64,000 nt of DNA, from NCBI GenBank assembly GCA_036504595.1, contig DASXUX010000002.1:18196-82195 (forward strand), read 5' to 3'. The DNA comes from DASXUX01 sp036504595 (GTDB lineage Bacteria; Planctomycetota; SZUA-567; H5-PLA8). Under the pieces are notes generated by a model. It worked only from the letters and a program-made list of their open reading frames with translations. It did no database searches and was not told where the DNA came from. Shown here in pieces: positions 8,279 through 16,645 of this stretch (position 1 is its first letter; the number at the start of each line of letters is the position of its first letter). The position numbers and the translations under genes were made by a program.

Positions 8279-9592
8279 TTATTCGTATCTCAGCGCCACC
8301 ATCGGCATCACGGTGGACGCTTTGTGCGCCGGATACATGCCGAAGAGCACGCCGGCGATAACCGAGACCAGGAAGCTCGCGACGATCGTCTCAACGGTCA
8401 CCGAGACCGGCCAACCGGTGTAGCGCTCAACGGCGTACACGCCGCCGAAACCGGCCAGCACACCGAGCGCTCCGCCGGTCATCGTCAGCGCCAGAGTCTC
8501 GATCAGGAATTGGAGCATGATGTCGCGCTGCCGCGCGCCCAAGGCGCGGCGAATGCCGATCTCTTTGGTGCGTTCGGCAACTGACACGAGCATGATGTTG
8601 ACGATGCCGACGCCGCCGACCAGCAGCGTCAGGCCGGAGATCATCAGCAGCACCAGGTTGAAAATCTCCTGCGTGCGCTGACGCTGGTAAAGAACCTGTA
8701 GCGGCACGGTCGTCTCGTAATCGACTTCCTTGTGGCCTTTCTGCATGACGGCATCGAGCGGCTTCACGGCCGCCAACGGATCCGCGCACTGCAGGATCAT
8801 CTCTGTGATTTCCTGCTTGTAGAACTGCCGCGAGCCCGTATCGACTTTTTGCGTAAAGGCGCCGAAGCGCCCCATCGCTGTTTCGAATGGCATGTACAAC
8901 GAAACCAGGTTCGAGCCTGCGACACCACTGTTGCCGCCGTTTGAGTTGTTATTGCCGTTGCCGCCCGGAGCGGAAGCCGGCGCCGCCGCGCCGCCACCAG
9001 CGGTTGTGATCGTGCCGACAATATCGAAGACCTGCTCGCCGACCATGATCGTCATCCCGAGCGGGTCATTATGCTGGATCACTTCGGCTGGAATGGGCGT
9101 TCCGATCAGGCAGACTTGCGCCTGGCGTTGCGAATCGATCGCCGTCAGCATTCGCCCGCGGCCAATCCGCGCCTGATGAATCTTGAAGTATTCGTCGCTG
9201 ACGCCGAGTACGCGCGCGTTGACCTTGCGGCCGAGGATCAACACAGGGCGGCCGACTTCGTGAACGATGGCCACCTGCGTCAGTCCCGGAATCGTCGCCT
9301 TGCAGCGCTCGTAGTCGAGCTTCGTGATACCGAAGCTGACGACCTCTCCGCGCTGCGATTGTTTCTGTTCGGTCGCTTTCTGCGGCGGCCTGCGCGAGGT
9401 GATGATGATGTTGCGCAGACCCAGGTGCTCCATTTCGGTGAGGATCTGCTGCCGCGCGCCTTCACCCACAGCGAGCATGCTCAGCAGCGCCGAAATGGCC
9501 AGCACGATGCCCATGACCGCCAGGAAGCTGCGCAGTTTGTGCCGCAGCACACCCTTTAGCCCGGCCAATAGATAGTCGAACAGTCGGTTCAT
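8279..9592 (-). CDS. ABC transporter permease, MacB type
   Basis: 437 residues from the ATG at 9592, which follows GAGAAGAGAG and gives the usual MacB N-terminus (MNRLFDYLLAGLKGVLRHKL). The frame stays open further upstream but only through the palindromic element at 9609-9730. The protein has one N-terminal membrane segment (SFLAVMGIVLAISALLSMLA), a large periplasmic domain of about 260 residues containing a Gly/Asn/Ala-rich loop, and three C-terminal membrane segments with the FtsX-like stretch RTKEIGIRRALGARQRDI. Such permeases do not move substrate through the membrane like importers; they drive mechanical export through an adaptor and a TolC-type channel. It lies last in the operon after outer membrane factor, adaptor and ATPase. 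The exported substrate is unknown. Confidence 0.9.
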   Translation of the reverse strand: MNRLFDYLLAGLKGVLRHKLRSFLAVMGIVLAISALLSMLAVGEGARQQILTEMEHLGLRNIIITSRRPPQKATEQKQSQRGEVVSFGITKLDYERCKATIPGLTQVAIVHEVGRPVLILGRKVNARVLGVSDEYFKIHQARIGRGRMLTAIDSQRQAQVCLIGTPIPAEVIQHNDPLGMTIMVGEQVFDIVGTITTAGGGAAAPASAPGGNGNNNSNGGNSGVAGSNLVSLYMPFETAMGRFGAFTQKVDTGSRQFYKQEITEMILQCADPLAAVKPLDAVMQKGHKEVDYETTVPLQVLYQRQRTQEIFNLVLLMISGLTLLVGGVGIVNIMLVSVAERTKEIGIRRALGARQRDIMLQFLIETLALTMTGGALGVLAGFGGVYAVERYTGWPVSVTVETIVASFLVSVIAGVLFGMYPAHKASTVMPMVALRYE

Positions 9593-9608
9593 CTCTCTTC
9601 TCACGTCT

Positions 9609-9730
9609 GTGTGGCACGGGCAGGCCACGCCGCGTCCGTTTGCGGCGTGGGTTGCCCGTGCGGCAGGGCCCGGATTCACGGGCAATCCGCCGGAGCAAGA
9701 AGACGCTCCGGCGGCCTGCCCGTGCCACAC
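9609..9730. repeat. 122-bp cloverleaf-like nested palindrome
   Basis: The outer arms are a perfect 18-bp inverted repeat, GTGTGGCACGGGCAGGCC at 9609-9626 and its complement at 9713-9730. Inside lie three further perfect hairpins in a row: CCACGCCGC 9625-9633 with 9642-9650, TTGCCCGTG 9652-9660 with 9677-9685, and CCGCCGGAGC 9687-9696 with 9705-9714. Folded as single-stranded DNA or RNA this is a closed stem with three arms. It fills the gap between the ATPase and permease genes. It has no anticodon arm or T-loop consensus, so it is not a tRNA. It could be a REP/MITE-like mobile element or an mRNA processing structure. Confidence 0.85.
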
Positions 9731-9731
9731 A

Positions 9732-10475
9732 TCAAAACTCCGCTTGCCGCGGCACAATCGATTCCGCACTGCCGGACGAGCCAGCGGTGGCACACGTTAA
9801 CACCTGCTGACTATCGCTCGCGATCACTCCGTCATTCAAACGAATCTGCCGGCTGGCGCGCGCGGCGATGCTCTGATCGTGTGTGACGATCAGAATCGTC
9901 TTCCCCTCTTTGCGCACGCCTTCCAGAATCGCCATGATCTGCTCACAGGTTTTCGAATCCAGATTGCCTGTGGGTTCGTCGGCCAGAATAACGCCGGGCT
10001 CCCGGATCAGAGCACGCGCAATCGACGCCCGCTGTTGCTCGCCACCCGAAAGCTCATACGGCTTGTGCGTCGTCCGTCCGGACAGGCCCACGCGTGCCAG
10101 AGCCTCACGCGCGCGTTTGCGCCGGTCTTTGCGCGGCACGCCGGCGTAAAAAAGCGGCACCTCAACGTTCTCTTCGAGGGACAGTGACTGAATCAGATGG
10201 AATGCCTGAAAGACGAAGCCGATGGCGCGGCTGCGCAGTTCGGCCTGTTCGTTATCAGAAAGTGAACTCAGTTCCACGCCTTCGACATAAACTTTGCCCG
10301 TCGTCGGCGGTTCCAGGCAGCCCACGATGGACATCAACGTCGATTTGCCGGAACCTGACGGGCCGGTCAGCGCGACGAATTCGCCCTTGCCGATTTCGAC
10401 ATTGATGCCCTTCAGGATCGGCAGCAATCCCGCGGCGGTGGTGAAGCTCTTGTTGACGTCCTTCAGCCCGATCAC
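9732..10475 (-). CDS. ABC transporter ATP-binding protein, MacB/LolD type
   Basis: 247 residues. Walker A is GPSGSGKST (residues 38-46), followed by a Q-loop in FVFQAFHLIQSLS, the signature LSGGEQQR, Walker B with VILADEPTGNLDS and the switch histidine in LIVTHDQ. This is the nucleotide-binding subunit for the separate permease encoded just downstream, unlike Escherichia coli MacB, in which both are fused. Its start codon overlaps the end of the adaptor gene by four bases (ATGA), indicating translational coupling. The C-terminal ~30 residues after IRLNDGVI are not conserved. It powers the inferred tripartite export system from the cytoplasm. Confidence 0.93.
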   Translation of the reverse strand: MIGLKDVNKSFTTAAGLLPILKGINVEIGKGEFVALTGPSGSGKSTLMSIVGCLEPPTTGKVYVEGVELSSLSDNEQAELRSRAIGFVFQAFHLIQSLSLEENVEVPLFYAGVPRKDRRKRAREALARVGLSGRTTHKPYELSGGEQQRASIARALIREPGVILADEPTGNLDSKTCEQIMAILEGVRKEGKTILIVTHDQSIAARASRQIRLNDGVIASDSQQVLTCATAGSSGSAESIVPRQAEF

Positions 10476-12076
10476 TTTCCGCCCCCAATGTTGACGTCTA
10501 TCGCCGGCTTGGTGGCGGGAGTGGCTTCAGCGCCCGCCGCGTCCTTCTTCTCGATTGCGCCCTTCTTCTGCTCCACGTCTTTTTTTGCAGCGGGATCGGC
10601 GGGGCTGCGCGGCGGCAGTTCGACCTGCTCCGGTTCGTAGAGCAGCACCGTCTCGCCTTCGTTCAGGCCCGAGACGATTTCGACGAACAGGTCGTTGGCG
10701 CTTCCGATTTTCACCTCGCGCGCGGTGATCTTGCCATCCTTCACATAGGCGATATTCCGTCCATCGCGCGTGAAGACGGCGGTAACGGGGAGCTGCAGCA
10801 CATTCTTCAACTCGGTTATTTCGATCTCGACCTTCGTGGTGACGCCGGGCTTGATGCCTAGATCGCCCTTGCGCAGATCGATGTTCAGCGGGTATTGATT
10901 CGTCGCGTCCATCCAGTTGCGGCTCGCGACATTTCCAGTGGATTCGATCGTCCCGACCTCGCGCATGTTGGGGTAAGCATCGGCGGTGATGATCGCCTGC
11001 ATGCCTTTCTTCACTTTGTTGATGTCGGTTTCGGCGATGTTGGCCTTCACCACCAGTTCCGTCAGCTTCGGCAGCGTGATGATGGTCTGGTTCATGTAGA
11101 CTTGCCCGCCGACGCGAAAATTCTCCTCTTGCCGGTACCAATACTGGTTATCGTGCTGTTCGCCGTATAGAACCAGCCCCGCAACGGGCGCCTTCAGCAC
11201 GCAGCCGGCGAGCTTCTTCTTGGCCTCGTCGAGCATGTTCTTCGCCTGGCGCAACTTTTCCTGCTTGGCTTCCAACTCCGCCTTCTTCTGCTCCAGCTTG
11301 TTGGCGTTGACGCTTTCGATCATCGCTACGTTGGCGCGAGCGGTCTCGCCATCGGCGCGCTTGCTGTTGAGCGTCACGGGCCGCGTGTAAGTTCGGAACA
11401 CTTCCAGTTCGCCCTGCGCCAGTTCCAGGTTGATCTGCGAACTGCGCAGGTTGATACGCTCCTTTTCGATTTCAACAGGCGTGACGAAACCTTGAGCGAT
11501 CATCTCCTTATCGGTGATCGCGTCGTAGGATTCCTTGGCTTGTTTCAGATTCGATTCAGCCTGTTCGATCTTCAGCAGCAGCCCGCGCTCCGTCTGCGGC
11601 AAGTCACCCTTCTCGCATTTCTCCAGGTCCAGCTTGGCCGCGCTGTACTTGAACTGCGCCGTTGAAAGGGCCTCGGCATTTTCGCGCCGCGCGATTTCCA
11701 GGGCGCGTTCGCCGATCTGCATGTCCGTCTCGGCGGTCTTCAGAGCCGCTTCGCAGGTCTGAAGCGCCTCTTTCTGCTTGTTGTCGTCGAAAACCACCAG
11801 TTCCTCGTCCTTCTCGACGAATTTACCTTCCGGGACGATCTTCGAGATGGTCAACTGTCCATCAACGGTGTGCGCGATTTTTTCGGATTGCTTGGCGCTG
11901 ATGCGGCCCTCGGTCTTCACGCTGATCTTCAAATCGCCGCGCTGCACGGTCGCCGTAGCCTGCAAGCTGCCGGGTTTGATCGACAGATCGTCCGCGGGTT
12001 TGCCGCGCCAGGGACGCCAAGCCAGCAGCCCCGTCAAGGCGCCAATGACAAGTAAGATGATGAGGATGCGCTTCAC
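10472..12076 (-). CDS. Periplasmic adaptor (membrane fusion) protein of a tripartite exporter
   Basis: 534 residues with an N-terminal membrane anchor (MKRILIILLVIGALTGLLAW). The order is a beta-barrel/lipoyl half (VKTEGRISAKQSEKIAHTVD, EGKFVEKDEELVVFD), a long alpha-helical hairpin rich in Glu/Lys/Ala (about residues 105-300), the returning lipoyl half (CVLKAPVAGLVLYGE) and a beta-barrel with GVTTKVEIEI and NVLQLPVTAVF. This is the layout of MacA/HlyD-type adaptors, with a longer hairpin than usual. The C-terminal tail is Lys/Ala/Pro-rich. It links the inner-membrane ATPase/permease with the TolC-like protein encoded three bases upstream. The exported substrate is not predictable. Confidence 0.9.
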   Translation of the reverse strand: MKRILIILLVIGALTGLLAWRPWRGKPADDLSIKPGSLQATATVQRGDLKISVKTEGRISAKQSEKIAHTVDGQLTISKIVPEGKFVEKDEELVVFDDNKQKEALQTCEAALKTAETDMQIGERALEIARRENAEALSTAQFKYSAAKLDLEKCEKGDLPQTERGLLLKIEQAESNLKQAKESYDAITDKEMIAQGFVTPVEIEKERINLRSSQINLELAQGELEVFRTYTRPVTLNSKRADGETARANVAMIESVNANKLEQKKAELEAKQEKLRQAKNMLDEAKKKLAGCVLKAPVAGLVLYGEQHDNQYWYRQEENFRVGGQVYMNQTIITLPKLTELVVKANIAETDINKVKKGMQAIITADAYPNMREVGTIESTGNVASRNWMDATNQYPLNIDLRKGDLGIKPGVTTKVEIEITELKNVLQLPVTAVFTRDGRNIAYVKDGKITAREVKIGSANDLFVEIVSGLNEGETVLLYEPEQVELPPRSPADPAAKKDVEQKKGAIEKKDAAGAEATPATKPAIDVNIGGGK

Positions 12077-12079
12077 TGA

Positions 12080-13840
12080 TCAGGGCTCCATCTCGTCTTC
12101 TTCACTCGGAGTTACAGCCTGCGGCTTCACTGTTTCGGTCTCTGGCTTAATGCCCAATGCTTCCAAATCCGCGTTGGATGGCTGGCCGTCGGGCTGGATC
12201 GTCAGAATGCCCAATGCCTGGCGAAGCTGAAGTTCGGCAATCGCGTGATCGACAACGTACTGCACGTCTGTATTGCGCGCAGCCAGCAATTGCTGCTGAG
12301 CTTCGGCCACGTCGCGGCTGGCCTTCTTGCCTTGGCGGAAAAATGCGGCCGCTCTCGCCAGCGCCTTTTCGGCCGCCACAACGATGCGCCGCTGCACTTC
12401 CATTGACGCCTCGATGCGGTCCAGATTGCGCAAACGCCGGCGCACGTCAGAGGCGAGATTGTCGCGGAATTGCGCCAACGCGCGGTCGGCCTGTTCGCGG
12501 CTGATCTGAGCGTGCTTGAGCGCGATCTTTTCGTTGAGCCGGTCGAGCGGCAGCGTCAGCGTCAATCCCGCCGAGGCGTTGTGATTATTGAACGACTGGT
12601 GGCCGAATTCCTTGTCCGACGCGCCCGTGCCCGCCGAAACCTGCAGTCCCAGGTCCGGCAGCAACGCATTCTCGGCGATCTTCAACCCGCGCAGTGCGTC
12701 ATCGACCTGATCTTGAGCGGTGGCCATGTCCAGACGATTGGCTAACGCCAGTTGCACGGCCTGATCGGGATCGAGTTTGATCTTCTGGAACTCCGGGAAT
12801 TCATCGGTGCGGATGTTCACGTCCACGTCGTCCGGCACGCCCAGAAAAGTCTTGAAGGCCAGCAGGGAGTCTTTGTGCGTTTCCGCCGCGTCGCGCAGAG
12901 TGTTCTCGGCGGTCAACCGTTGTTGCTCCGCCTGCAGCACGTCCAATTCATTGACGCGGCCGATCTTGAACAGGCCCTTGGCGCGGCGGTACTCGAAATC
13001 GGCGCGTTCGAAGTTCTCCTTATTGTTGTCCACGACCTGTTTTTCGCGCACCATGTTGTAGTAGCGGCTGATCGTGTCGATCGTGAACGACTGCCGAAAA
13101 TTGTCGAAGGAGCGCAGTTGGTAAATCAAACTTCGTTCGGCGGCCGTGAGCGGTTCGCGCGCAATGGTGCGTCCGGCGCCGCGCAGCAGCGGCTGGTTGA
13201 TGCTGACGTCCACCGTGCTGGTGTTGGCATTAACGCCGCTGCGAAAATCATGTGACGTGCTGGTCGCGACTCCGGCATGCAAACGCGTGCCCAATTCCGT
13301 GGCGTAGTCCAGGCCCAGGTTGCCGCTGGCGGAAACCGGCGCGGATTCGCCTCCGGTAGAACCGGTACGCGCCCAATTCTGCAACAGAGAGATGCTGCTA
13401 CTCAAACGTGGATCAAAGAGATGCCGCGCGGACAAGAGGCCGAGACCCGAGTTCAGATTTTGATCGCGCTGAGTAGCGAAATCGCGGTTATACGCCGTGG
13501 CGACCTTCAGGGTGTCATTCAGCGAGAGCTTTGTGAGATCCTTGACTTGTGCGCCGAGCGCTTCGCGGATCGCTTCCGGGGACTGCTGCCGACGCTGGGT
13601 CTTTTGCACTTCAACGGAACGGCGCAGGCGTTCCTGACGATCGGATTGCACCGTTTCGCTGGCGGTATCGATGACCCCTTCGGCGCGGCGAACGACTTCG
13701 CCGCCGCCGCATCCGCTCGCGATCAAAACTCCCAGCACCAACCCCGGCGCAAACGCATTCCCTACACTCAAGCGCGCCCATCCCCCCAGATGTTTTTTCT
13801 CTCTGCTGCTGTTGTGCGGCACACCATACAGCAACTGCAT
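12080..13840 (-). CDS. TolC-like outer membrane efflux protein, probable lipoprotein
   Basis: 586 residues. Near the N-terminus LGVLIASGCGGGE looks like a lipobox with the lipidated cysteine, as in OprM-type channels. The rest carries the two-repeat outer membrane efflux pattern: amphipathic helices such as SFTIDTISRYYNMVREKQVV and RAKGLFKIGRVNELDVLQAE, repeated as KHAQISREQADRALAQFRDN and RAAAFFRQGKKASRDVAEAQ. Trimers form the outer membrane channel and periplasmic tunnel of tripartite exporters. It is the first gene of the operon. The start is uncertain: no good ribosome site precedes the ATG at 13840, and alternative starts exist before the lipobox. Confidence 0.88.
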   Translation of the reverse strand: MQLLYGVPHNSSREKKHLGGWARLSVGNAFAPGLVLGVLIASGCGGGEVVRRAEGVIDTASETVQSDRQERLRRSVEVQKTQRRQQSPEAIREALGAQVKDLTKLSLNDTLKVATAYNRDFATQRDQNLNSGLGLLSARHLFDPRLSSSISLLQNWARTGSTGGESAPVSASGNLGLDYATELGTRLHAGVATSTSHDFRSGVNANTSTVDVSINQPLLRGAGRTIAREPLTAAERSLIYQLRSFDNFRQSFTIDTISRYYNMVREKQVVDNNKENFERADFEYRRAKGLFKIGRVNELDVLQAEQQRLTAENTLRDAAETHKDSLLAFKTFLGVPDDVDVNIRTDEFPEFQKIKLDPDQAVQLALANRLDMATAQDQVDDALRGLKIAENALLPDLGLQVSAGTGASDKEFGHQSFNNHNASAGLTLTLPLDRLNEKIALKHAQISREQADRALAQFRDNLASDVRRRLRNLDRIEASMEVQRRIVVAAEKALARAAAFFRQGKKASRDVAEAQQQLLAARNTDVQYVVDHAIAELQLRQALGILTIQPDGQPSNADLEALGIKPETETVKPQAVTPSEEDEMEP

Positions 13841-13861
13841 GCACCGCGAAAGGTCACAACA

Positions 13862-13942
13862 GAATTGGTGTCTGGTGGTCTGGTGCCTGGTGTCTGGTCC
13901 CTCGGTTCAGATTCCAGACCGGCAGACCACCAATGTGCGAGA
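13862..13942. repeat. Iterated GGTGTCTGGT hairpin element
   Basis: The stretch repeats TGGTGTCTGG/TGGTCTGG words and ends with the complementary CCAGACCGGCAGACCACCAA, so the two halves can pair imperfectly. The same word appears at 6917-6956 and 42491-42580. It sits between the carbon-nitrogen hydrolase and the efflux operon, both leftward, where a terminator or promoter could lie. Confidence 0.6.
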
Positions 13943-13953
13943 AGGACGCGCGG

Positions 13954-14889
13954 CTACTCTTTTTCCTGCACAGAAATCCGGGGCGGGAGCGGCAAATCTG
14001 CGATCACGACCTCTGAGCCCTCCGCCGTGCTGGCCATCGCGACCACTCTGCCAGTGGCGTCAATGACGCAACTGCAGCCGACACCCGGCCAGCGGTCCTG
14101 GCGAGGTTCGGCTGACCAATTCGCGGCCACGACAGCTAAGCCGCTGGGCTGCACATACAGGCGCGGAAAGACGTCGCCGAAAAAATTCTCGGGGTTCGGG
14201 CCGTACCAACCGACAGCGTAAAGAACGATGTCCGCCCTGGCGCGCTTCAATTCCTTCGGCATCTGGTGCAGATCATAGCAGACCATTAAGCCAAGTCGGC
14301 CGTAGGGCGTCGCGACGACTTGCGCGGGGCGCTCGCCAGCCGTCGCCCACGTGCCGTCCCCCGGCGCCCAGAGGGCCTTCTTCCGATGGTGCGCGGTGAT
14401 TTCGCCGTTTGGGTCAAGCAGCACGAGCGTGTTGAAGTACTTTTCGTCGGCGGCTTCGATCAGCGGCAACGCCAGGTAGACGCCAAGCTGCTTGCTCAAC
14501 TGGCCGAAATAGCGCGTCGCCGGCCCCGGAACGTGCTCCGCCACGGCTGAAACATCCAGTTCGTCTTCCTGCGAGGCGCGGACCGCCCATTTGCGGCCGG
14601 CAGCCGGATCCATGTAACCTTGCACGGCGCACTCAGGCAACACGAGTATCTTCGCGCCTTTTGCGGCGGCTTGCGTGACCAGAGTGGTGAGGAGTTCCCG
14701 GTTGTAGAGGACCTTGCCCAAGCGCGGTGCGCACTGGATAGCGGCGACACGCACCGTTGCTTTCTCTACAGCCGCCGGGATTGGGGCCGCAGGCTGCATG
14801 GCGATGTGCCACTGCTGCCGCGGCCAGACCACGGCGGCGCCGCCGAGAAGAATCAGCAGCCCAAAAAGCAGGAATTTTGACCAGCGCAT
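13954..14889 (-). CDS. Membrane-anchored carbon-nitrogen hydrolase (nitrilase superfamily)
   Basis: 311 residues from the ATG at 14889, chosen for the GGAGG four bases upstream and the N-terminal membrane segment (FLLFGLLILLGGAAVVW). The catalytic triad of the superfamily is present: Glu in LVLPECAVQG (E86), Lys in HHRKKALW (K170) and Cys in LMVCYDLHQ (C204). Enzymes of this superfamily hydrolyse amides, carbamoyl groups or nitriles, or transfer acyl groups; the pattern is closest to amidohydrolases rather than apolipoprotein N-acyltransferase, since only one membrane segment is present. The single anchor suggests the enzyme faces the periplasm, which is less common for the family. The substrate is unknown. 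Confidence 0.88.
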   Translation of the reverse strand: MRWSKFLLFGLLILLGGAAVVWPRQQWHIAMQPAAPIPAAVEKATVRVAAIQCAPRLGKVLYNRELLTTLVTQAAAKGAKILVLPECAVQGYMDPAAGRKWAVRASQEDELDVSAVAEHVPGPATRYFGQLSKQLGVYLALPLIEAADEKYFNTLVLLDPNGEITAHHRKKALWAPGDGTWATAGERPAQVVATPYGRLGLMVCYDLHQMPKELKRARADIVLYAVGWYGPNPENFFGDVFPRLYVQPSGLAVVAANWSAEPRQDRWPGVGCSCVIDATGRVVAMASTAEGSEVVIADLPLPPRISVQEKE

Positions 14890-14995
14890 TCGGCCTCCAT
14901 TAATAGAACGAACGAGGGCCCGAAAACCTGCAGGGTAGGATGCGAATGCTGGCCTTATCTTTGCTTGCCCAAGAAGGCGTTGCGGGGGGTGCACG

Positions 14996-15265
14996 ATGGT
15001 TCTTCTCGCCCTTGGCTTCATGCTTCTGACGCTGATTGGGATCGTTCTGGCCTTCGGCGGACTGACGGGTGGCGAAGTCTGGTTTCTACGCGCCCTTTTC
15101 GCGATCTTACTTGCGATCGTTGTGTTTGGGCTGATTTTCGCCCGCGTGGGGATTCGCCTGCACCGAGCCTCCGATTCCGGACAGCCGCAGAATCTCCTCA
15201 GCCCGCCGGTATGCCTCGGGCGTGTCGATGCCAAGGCAATAACCATCGATCACATGAGCGTATAG
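14996..15265 (+). CDS. Small two-helix membrane protein (DUF1328-like)
   Basis: 89 residues. The first 55 are two hydrophobic segments separated by a glycine-rich turn (MVLLALGFMLLTLIGIVLAF, then GGLTGGEVWF), which is the pattern of small DUF1328 envelope proteins. GGGGGG lies just before the ATG. The last 53 codons overlap the 3' end of the convergent nucleotidyltransferase gene (15107-15265), so the C-terminal tail is constrained by the other strand and is probably not functional. The hydrophobic part lies largely outside the overlap, which argues that it is a real gene and not a shadow. Function is unknown. Confidence 0.55.
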   Translation: MVLLALGFMLLTLIGIVLAFGGLTGGEVWFLRALFAILLAIVVFGLIFARVGIRLHRASDSGQPQNLLSPPVCLGRVDAKAITIDHMSV

Positions 15266-15937
15266 GTGCTTGCCCGCGTTGAGCAGGGCCGGGAAAACAT
15301 CTCGCGCCCAGTCGCTGGGCTGCGGCAACGGCGGCACGAACTGCAGCACGTCTTCTTCAAGCACATAACAGGCGGCGTTGACGAACTGCAGCGGCTGACC
15401 CGAGCCTTCTCGGAAGGCAGTGATTCGCCCGCTGCCGTCCACGACCGGCCCGCCGCCCGCGATGCCGGTGTGCGGGTGTGTCTTCGGATCAAAGATCGCG
15501 ATCGTACCGCTCCGCGGCGGCCGTTGCGAAAAATGCTCCGCCACCATGTGGCTCAAATCAAAGTTGAAGACGTTATCGCCGTAAACGATGAGAAATGGGC
15601 CGCCTGAAAGCTCCCGCTCCAGTTTCTTGGCAGCGCCGGCCGTGCCCAGCAGGGACACTTCTTCCGAATAGCTCGCGTGGATGCCCAGACCGGAGCCGTC
15701 GCCGATGGCCGCTTTGATTTCAGCGCCACGATAGTGCAGGTTTATAAATGTCTCGGTGATTCCGTGACTGGCCAGCCAGCGCAGGTTCCGCTTGAGAACG
15801 GGCTCGCCCCCTATAGGCGTCAGCGGCTTGGGCGCGCCACCCGATACGCCGTGCAGGCGGGTGGACATTCCGGCGGCGAGCACGAGACACTTTACAATTG
15901 CGGATTGCGGATCGCGGATTGCGGATTGAGCTGCCAC
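15107..15937 (-). CDS. Sugar-phosphate nucleotidyltransferase (HddC/RmlA-like)
   Basis: 276 residues. After a 14-residue leader the protein reads VKCLVLAAGMSTRL then GGAPKPLTPIGGEPVLKRNL, the NTP-binding signature of NDP-sugar pyrophosphorylases. Further on are GTAGAAKKLE, FLIVYGDNVFNFDL (metal-binding Asp in the GD motif) and GYCLGIDTPEAYRRAEE. It activates a sugar 1-phosphate with a nucleoside triphosphate. With the GmhB-type phosphatase directly upstream, GDP- or ADP-heptose synthesis is the most economical guess. The GTG start at 15937 has GGAGG upstream; the residues AQSAIRDPQSAI come from four tandem 7-mers of the intergenic repeat CGGATTG. No ATG offers a shorter start. Confidence 0.85.
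   Translation of the reverse strand: MAAQSAIRDPQSAIVKCLVLAAGMSTRLHGVSGGAPKPLTPIGGEPVLKRNLRWLASHGITETFINLHYRGAEIKAAIGDGSGLGIHASYSEEVSLLGTAGAAKKLERELSGGPFLIVYGDNVFNFDLSHMVAEHFSQRPPRSGTIAIFDPKTHPHTGIAGGGPVVDGSGRITAFREGSGQPLQFVNAACYVLEEDVLQFVPPLPQPSDWARDVFPALLNAGKHLYAHVIDGYCLGIDTPEAYRRAEEILRLSGIGGSVQANPHAGENQPKHNDRK
15901..15928. repeat. Four tandem 7-mers (CGGATTG) inside the start of a gene
   Basis: CGGATTG, CGGATCG, CGGATTG, CGGATTG follow each other without a gap. On the minus strand this is (CAATCCG)n and encodes the leader of the nucleotidyltransferase. It is one of the iterated intergenic words of this genome caught within a reading frame. Confidence 0.75.
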
Positions 15938-15975
15938 AACTTGCCACTGCCTCCGGCTATTTATCGTCTTCTTCT

Positions 15976-16605
15976 TTACGGTTTCCCTGCAAACTTCGCG
16001 TTCTCGGCGGTTTTATGTTGAAGCGTTTTCTCAAACTTCAGCACGGCCGCAGTGGCGGACGGCAGATCGGCGGCGCAGAGCGTCGGAGGCGGAACGCCTT
16101 TGCGGCGCTTGGCGGAAAGTGGATTGTTAAGCAGCGCGGTCCGGCAACCGGCGCGCTGGCCGCAGTCAATATCTGTATCCTGATCGCCAATCATCCAGCA
16201 GCGGCTTAAGTCCAGGTTGAATTCGTCGCGCGCCAGAAACAGATTGTACGGCTCCGGTTTGCGGCACGGGCACGGGCCTGAGAATCCAGGCACGGTGCCA
16301 TCGGGATGGTGAAAGCAATAATACGTTTTGGACAGCCTCACTCCACCGTCAAAGAGAGCTTCGGCAACGTGCTCGGCGATCAACTGGATGTTCTCAAAGC
16401 TCGCTTTGCCCTTGGCGTAGCTGGGCTGATTGGAGACGACGAAGAGCAGGAAGCCGGCATCTTGAAGACGCCGCGCCGCCCCGACCGCTCCGGGCATCAT
16501 CCGCAGTTCGGTTAGCGTGTGCGGCGACTCGTACTCGTTGTTGTGCGGGTTGAGCGCCAACTCGTTCAGCACGCCGTCACGATCAAGAAAGATAGCTTTG
16601 TTCAC
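15976..16605 (-). CDS. gmhB: HAD-family phosphatase, D,D-heptose 1,7-bisphosphate phosphatase type
   Basis: 209 residues from a GTG at 16605 with GGGGAA upstream; the frame is open further but only through an intergenic palindrome. The HAD nucleophile and acid/base are D8 and D10 in AIFLDRDGVLN. The second motif is in FVVSNQPSYAKG, and the zinc-loop CFHHPDG...CPCRKPEP is typical of GmhB/HisB-N. WMIGDQDTDIDCG carries the magnesium-binding aspartates. GmhB removes the 7-phosphate from heptose bisphosphate on the way to nucleotide-activated heptose for lipopolysaccharide or glycoproteins. The adjacent nucleotidyltransferase supports this. The C-terminal residues HKTAENAKFAGKP are encoded by repeat-like DNA. 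Histidinol phosphatase is the main alternative. Confidence 0.85.
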   Translation of the reverse strand: MNKAIFLDRDGVLNELALNPHNNEYESPHTLTELRMMPGAVGAARRLQDAGFLLFVVSNQPSYAKGKASFENIQLIAEHVAEALFDGGVRLSKTYYCFHHPDGTVPGFSGPCPCRKPEPYNLFLARDEFNLDLSRCWMIGDQDTDIDCGQRAGCRTALLNNPLSAKRRKGVPPPTLCAADLPSATAAVLKFEKTLQHKTAENAKFAGKP

Positions 16606-16623
16606 AAGCCGATTCCCCGTCCG

Positions 16624-16645
16624 GCGCAATCCCGGAGGATTGCGC
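16624..16645. repeat. Palindrome GCGCAATCC-CGGA-GGATTGCGC, copy 1
   Basis: Perfect 9-bp arms around a 4-base centre. The element is flanked by GTCCG on the left and TACTC on the right, as in copy 3 at 51428-51449. It fills the gap between the PQQ propeller gene and gmhB and ends on the first base of the stop codon of the propeller gene. Confidence 0.85.

Noticed and set aside
9609..9730. The cloverleaf element as a tRNA or tmRNA gene.
   Set aside because: No T-loop or D-loop consensus, no CCA end, and the outer stem is far too long for an acceptor stem.
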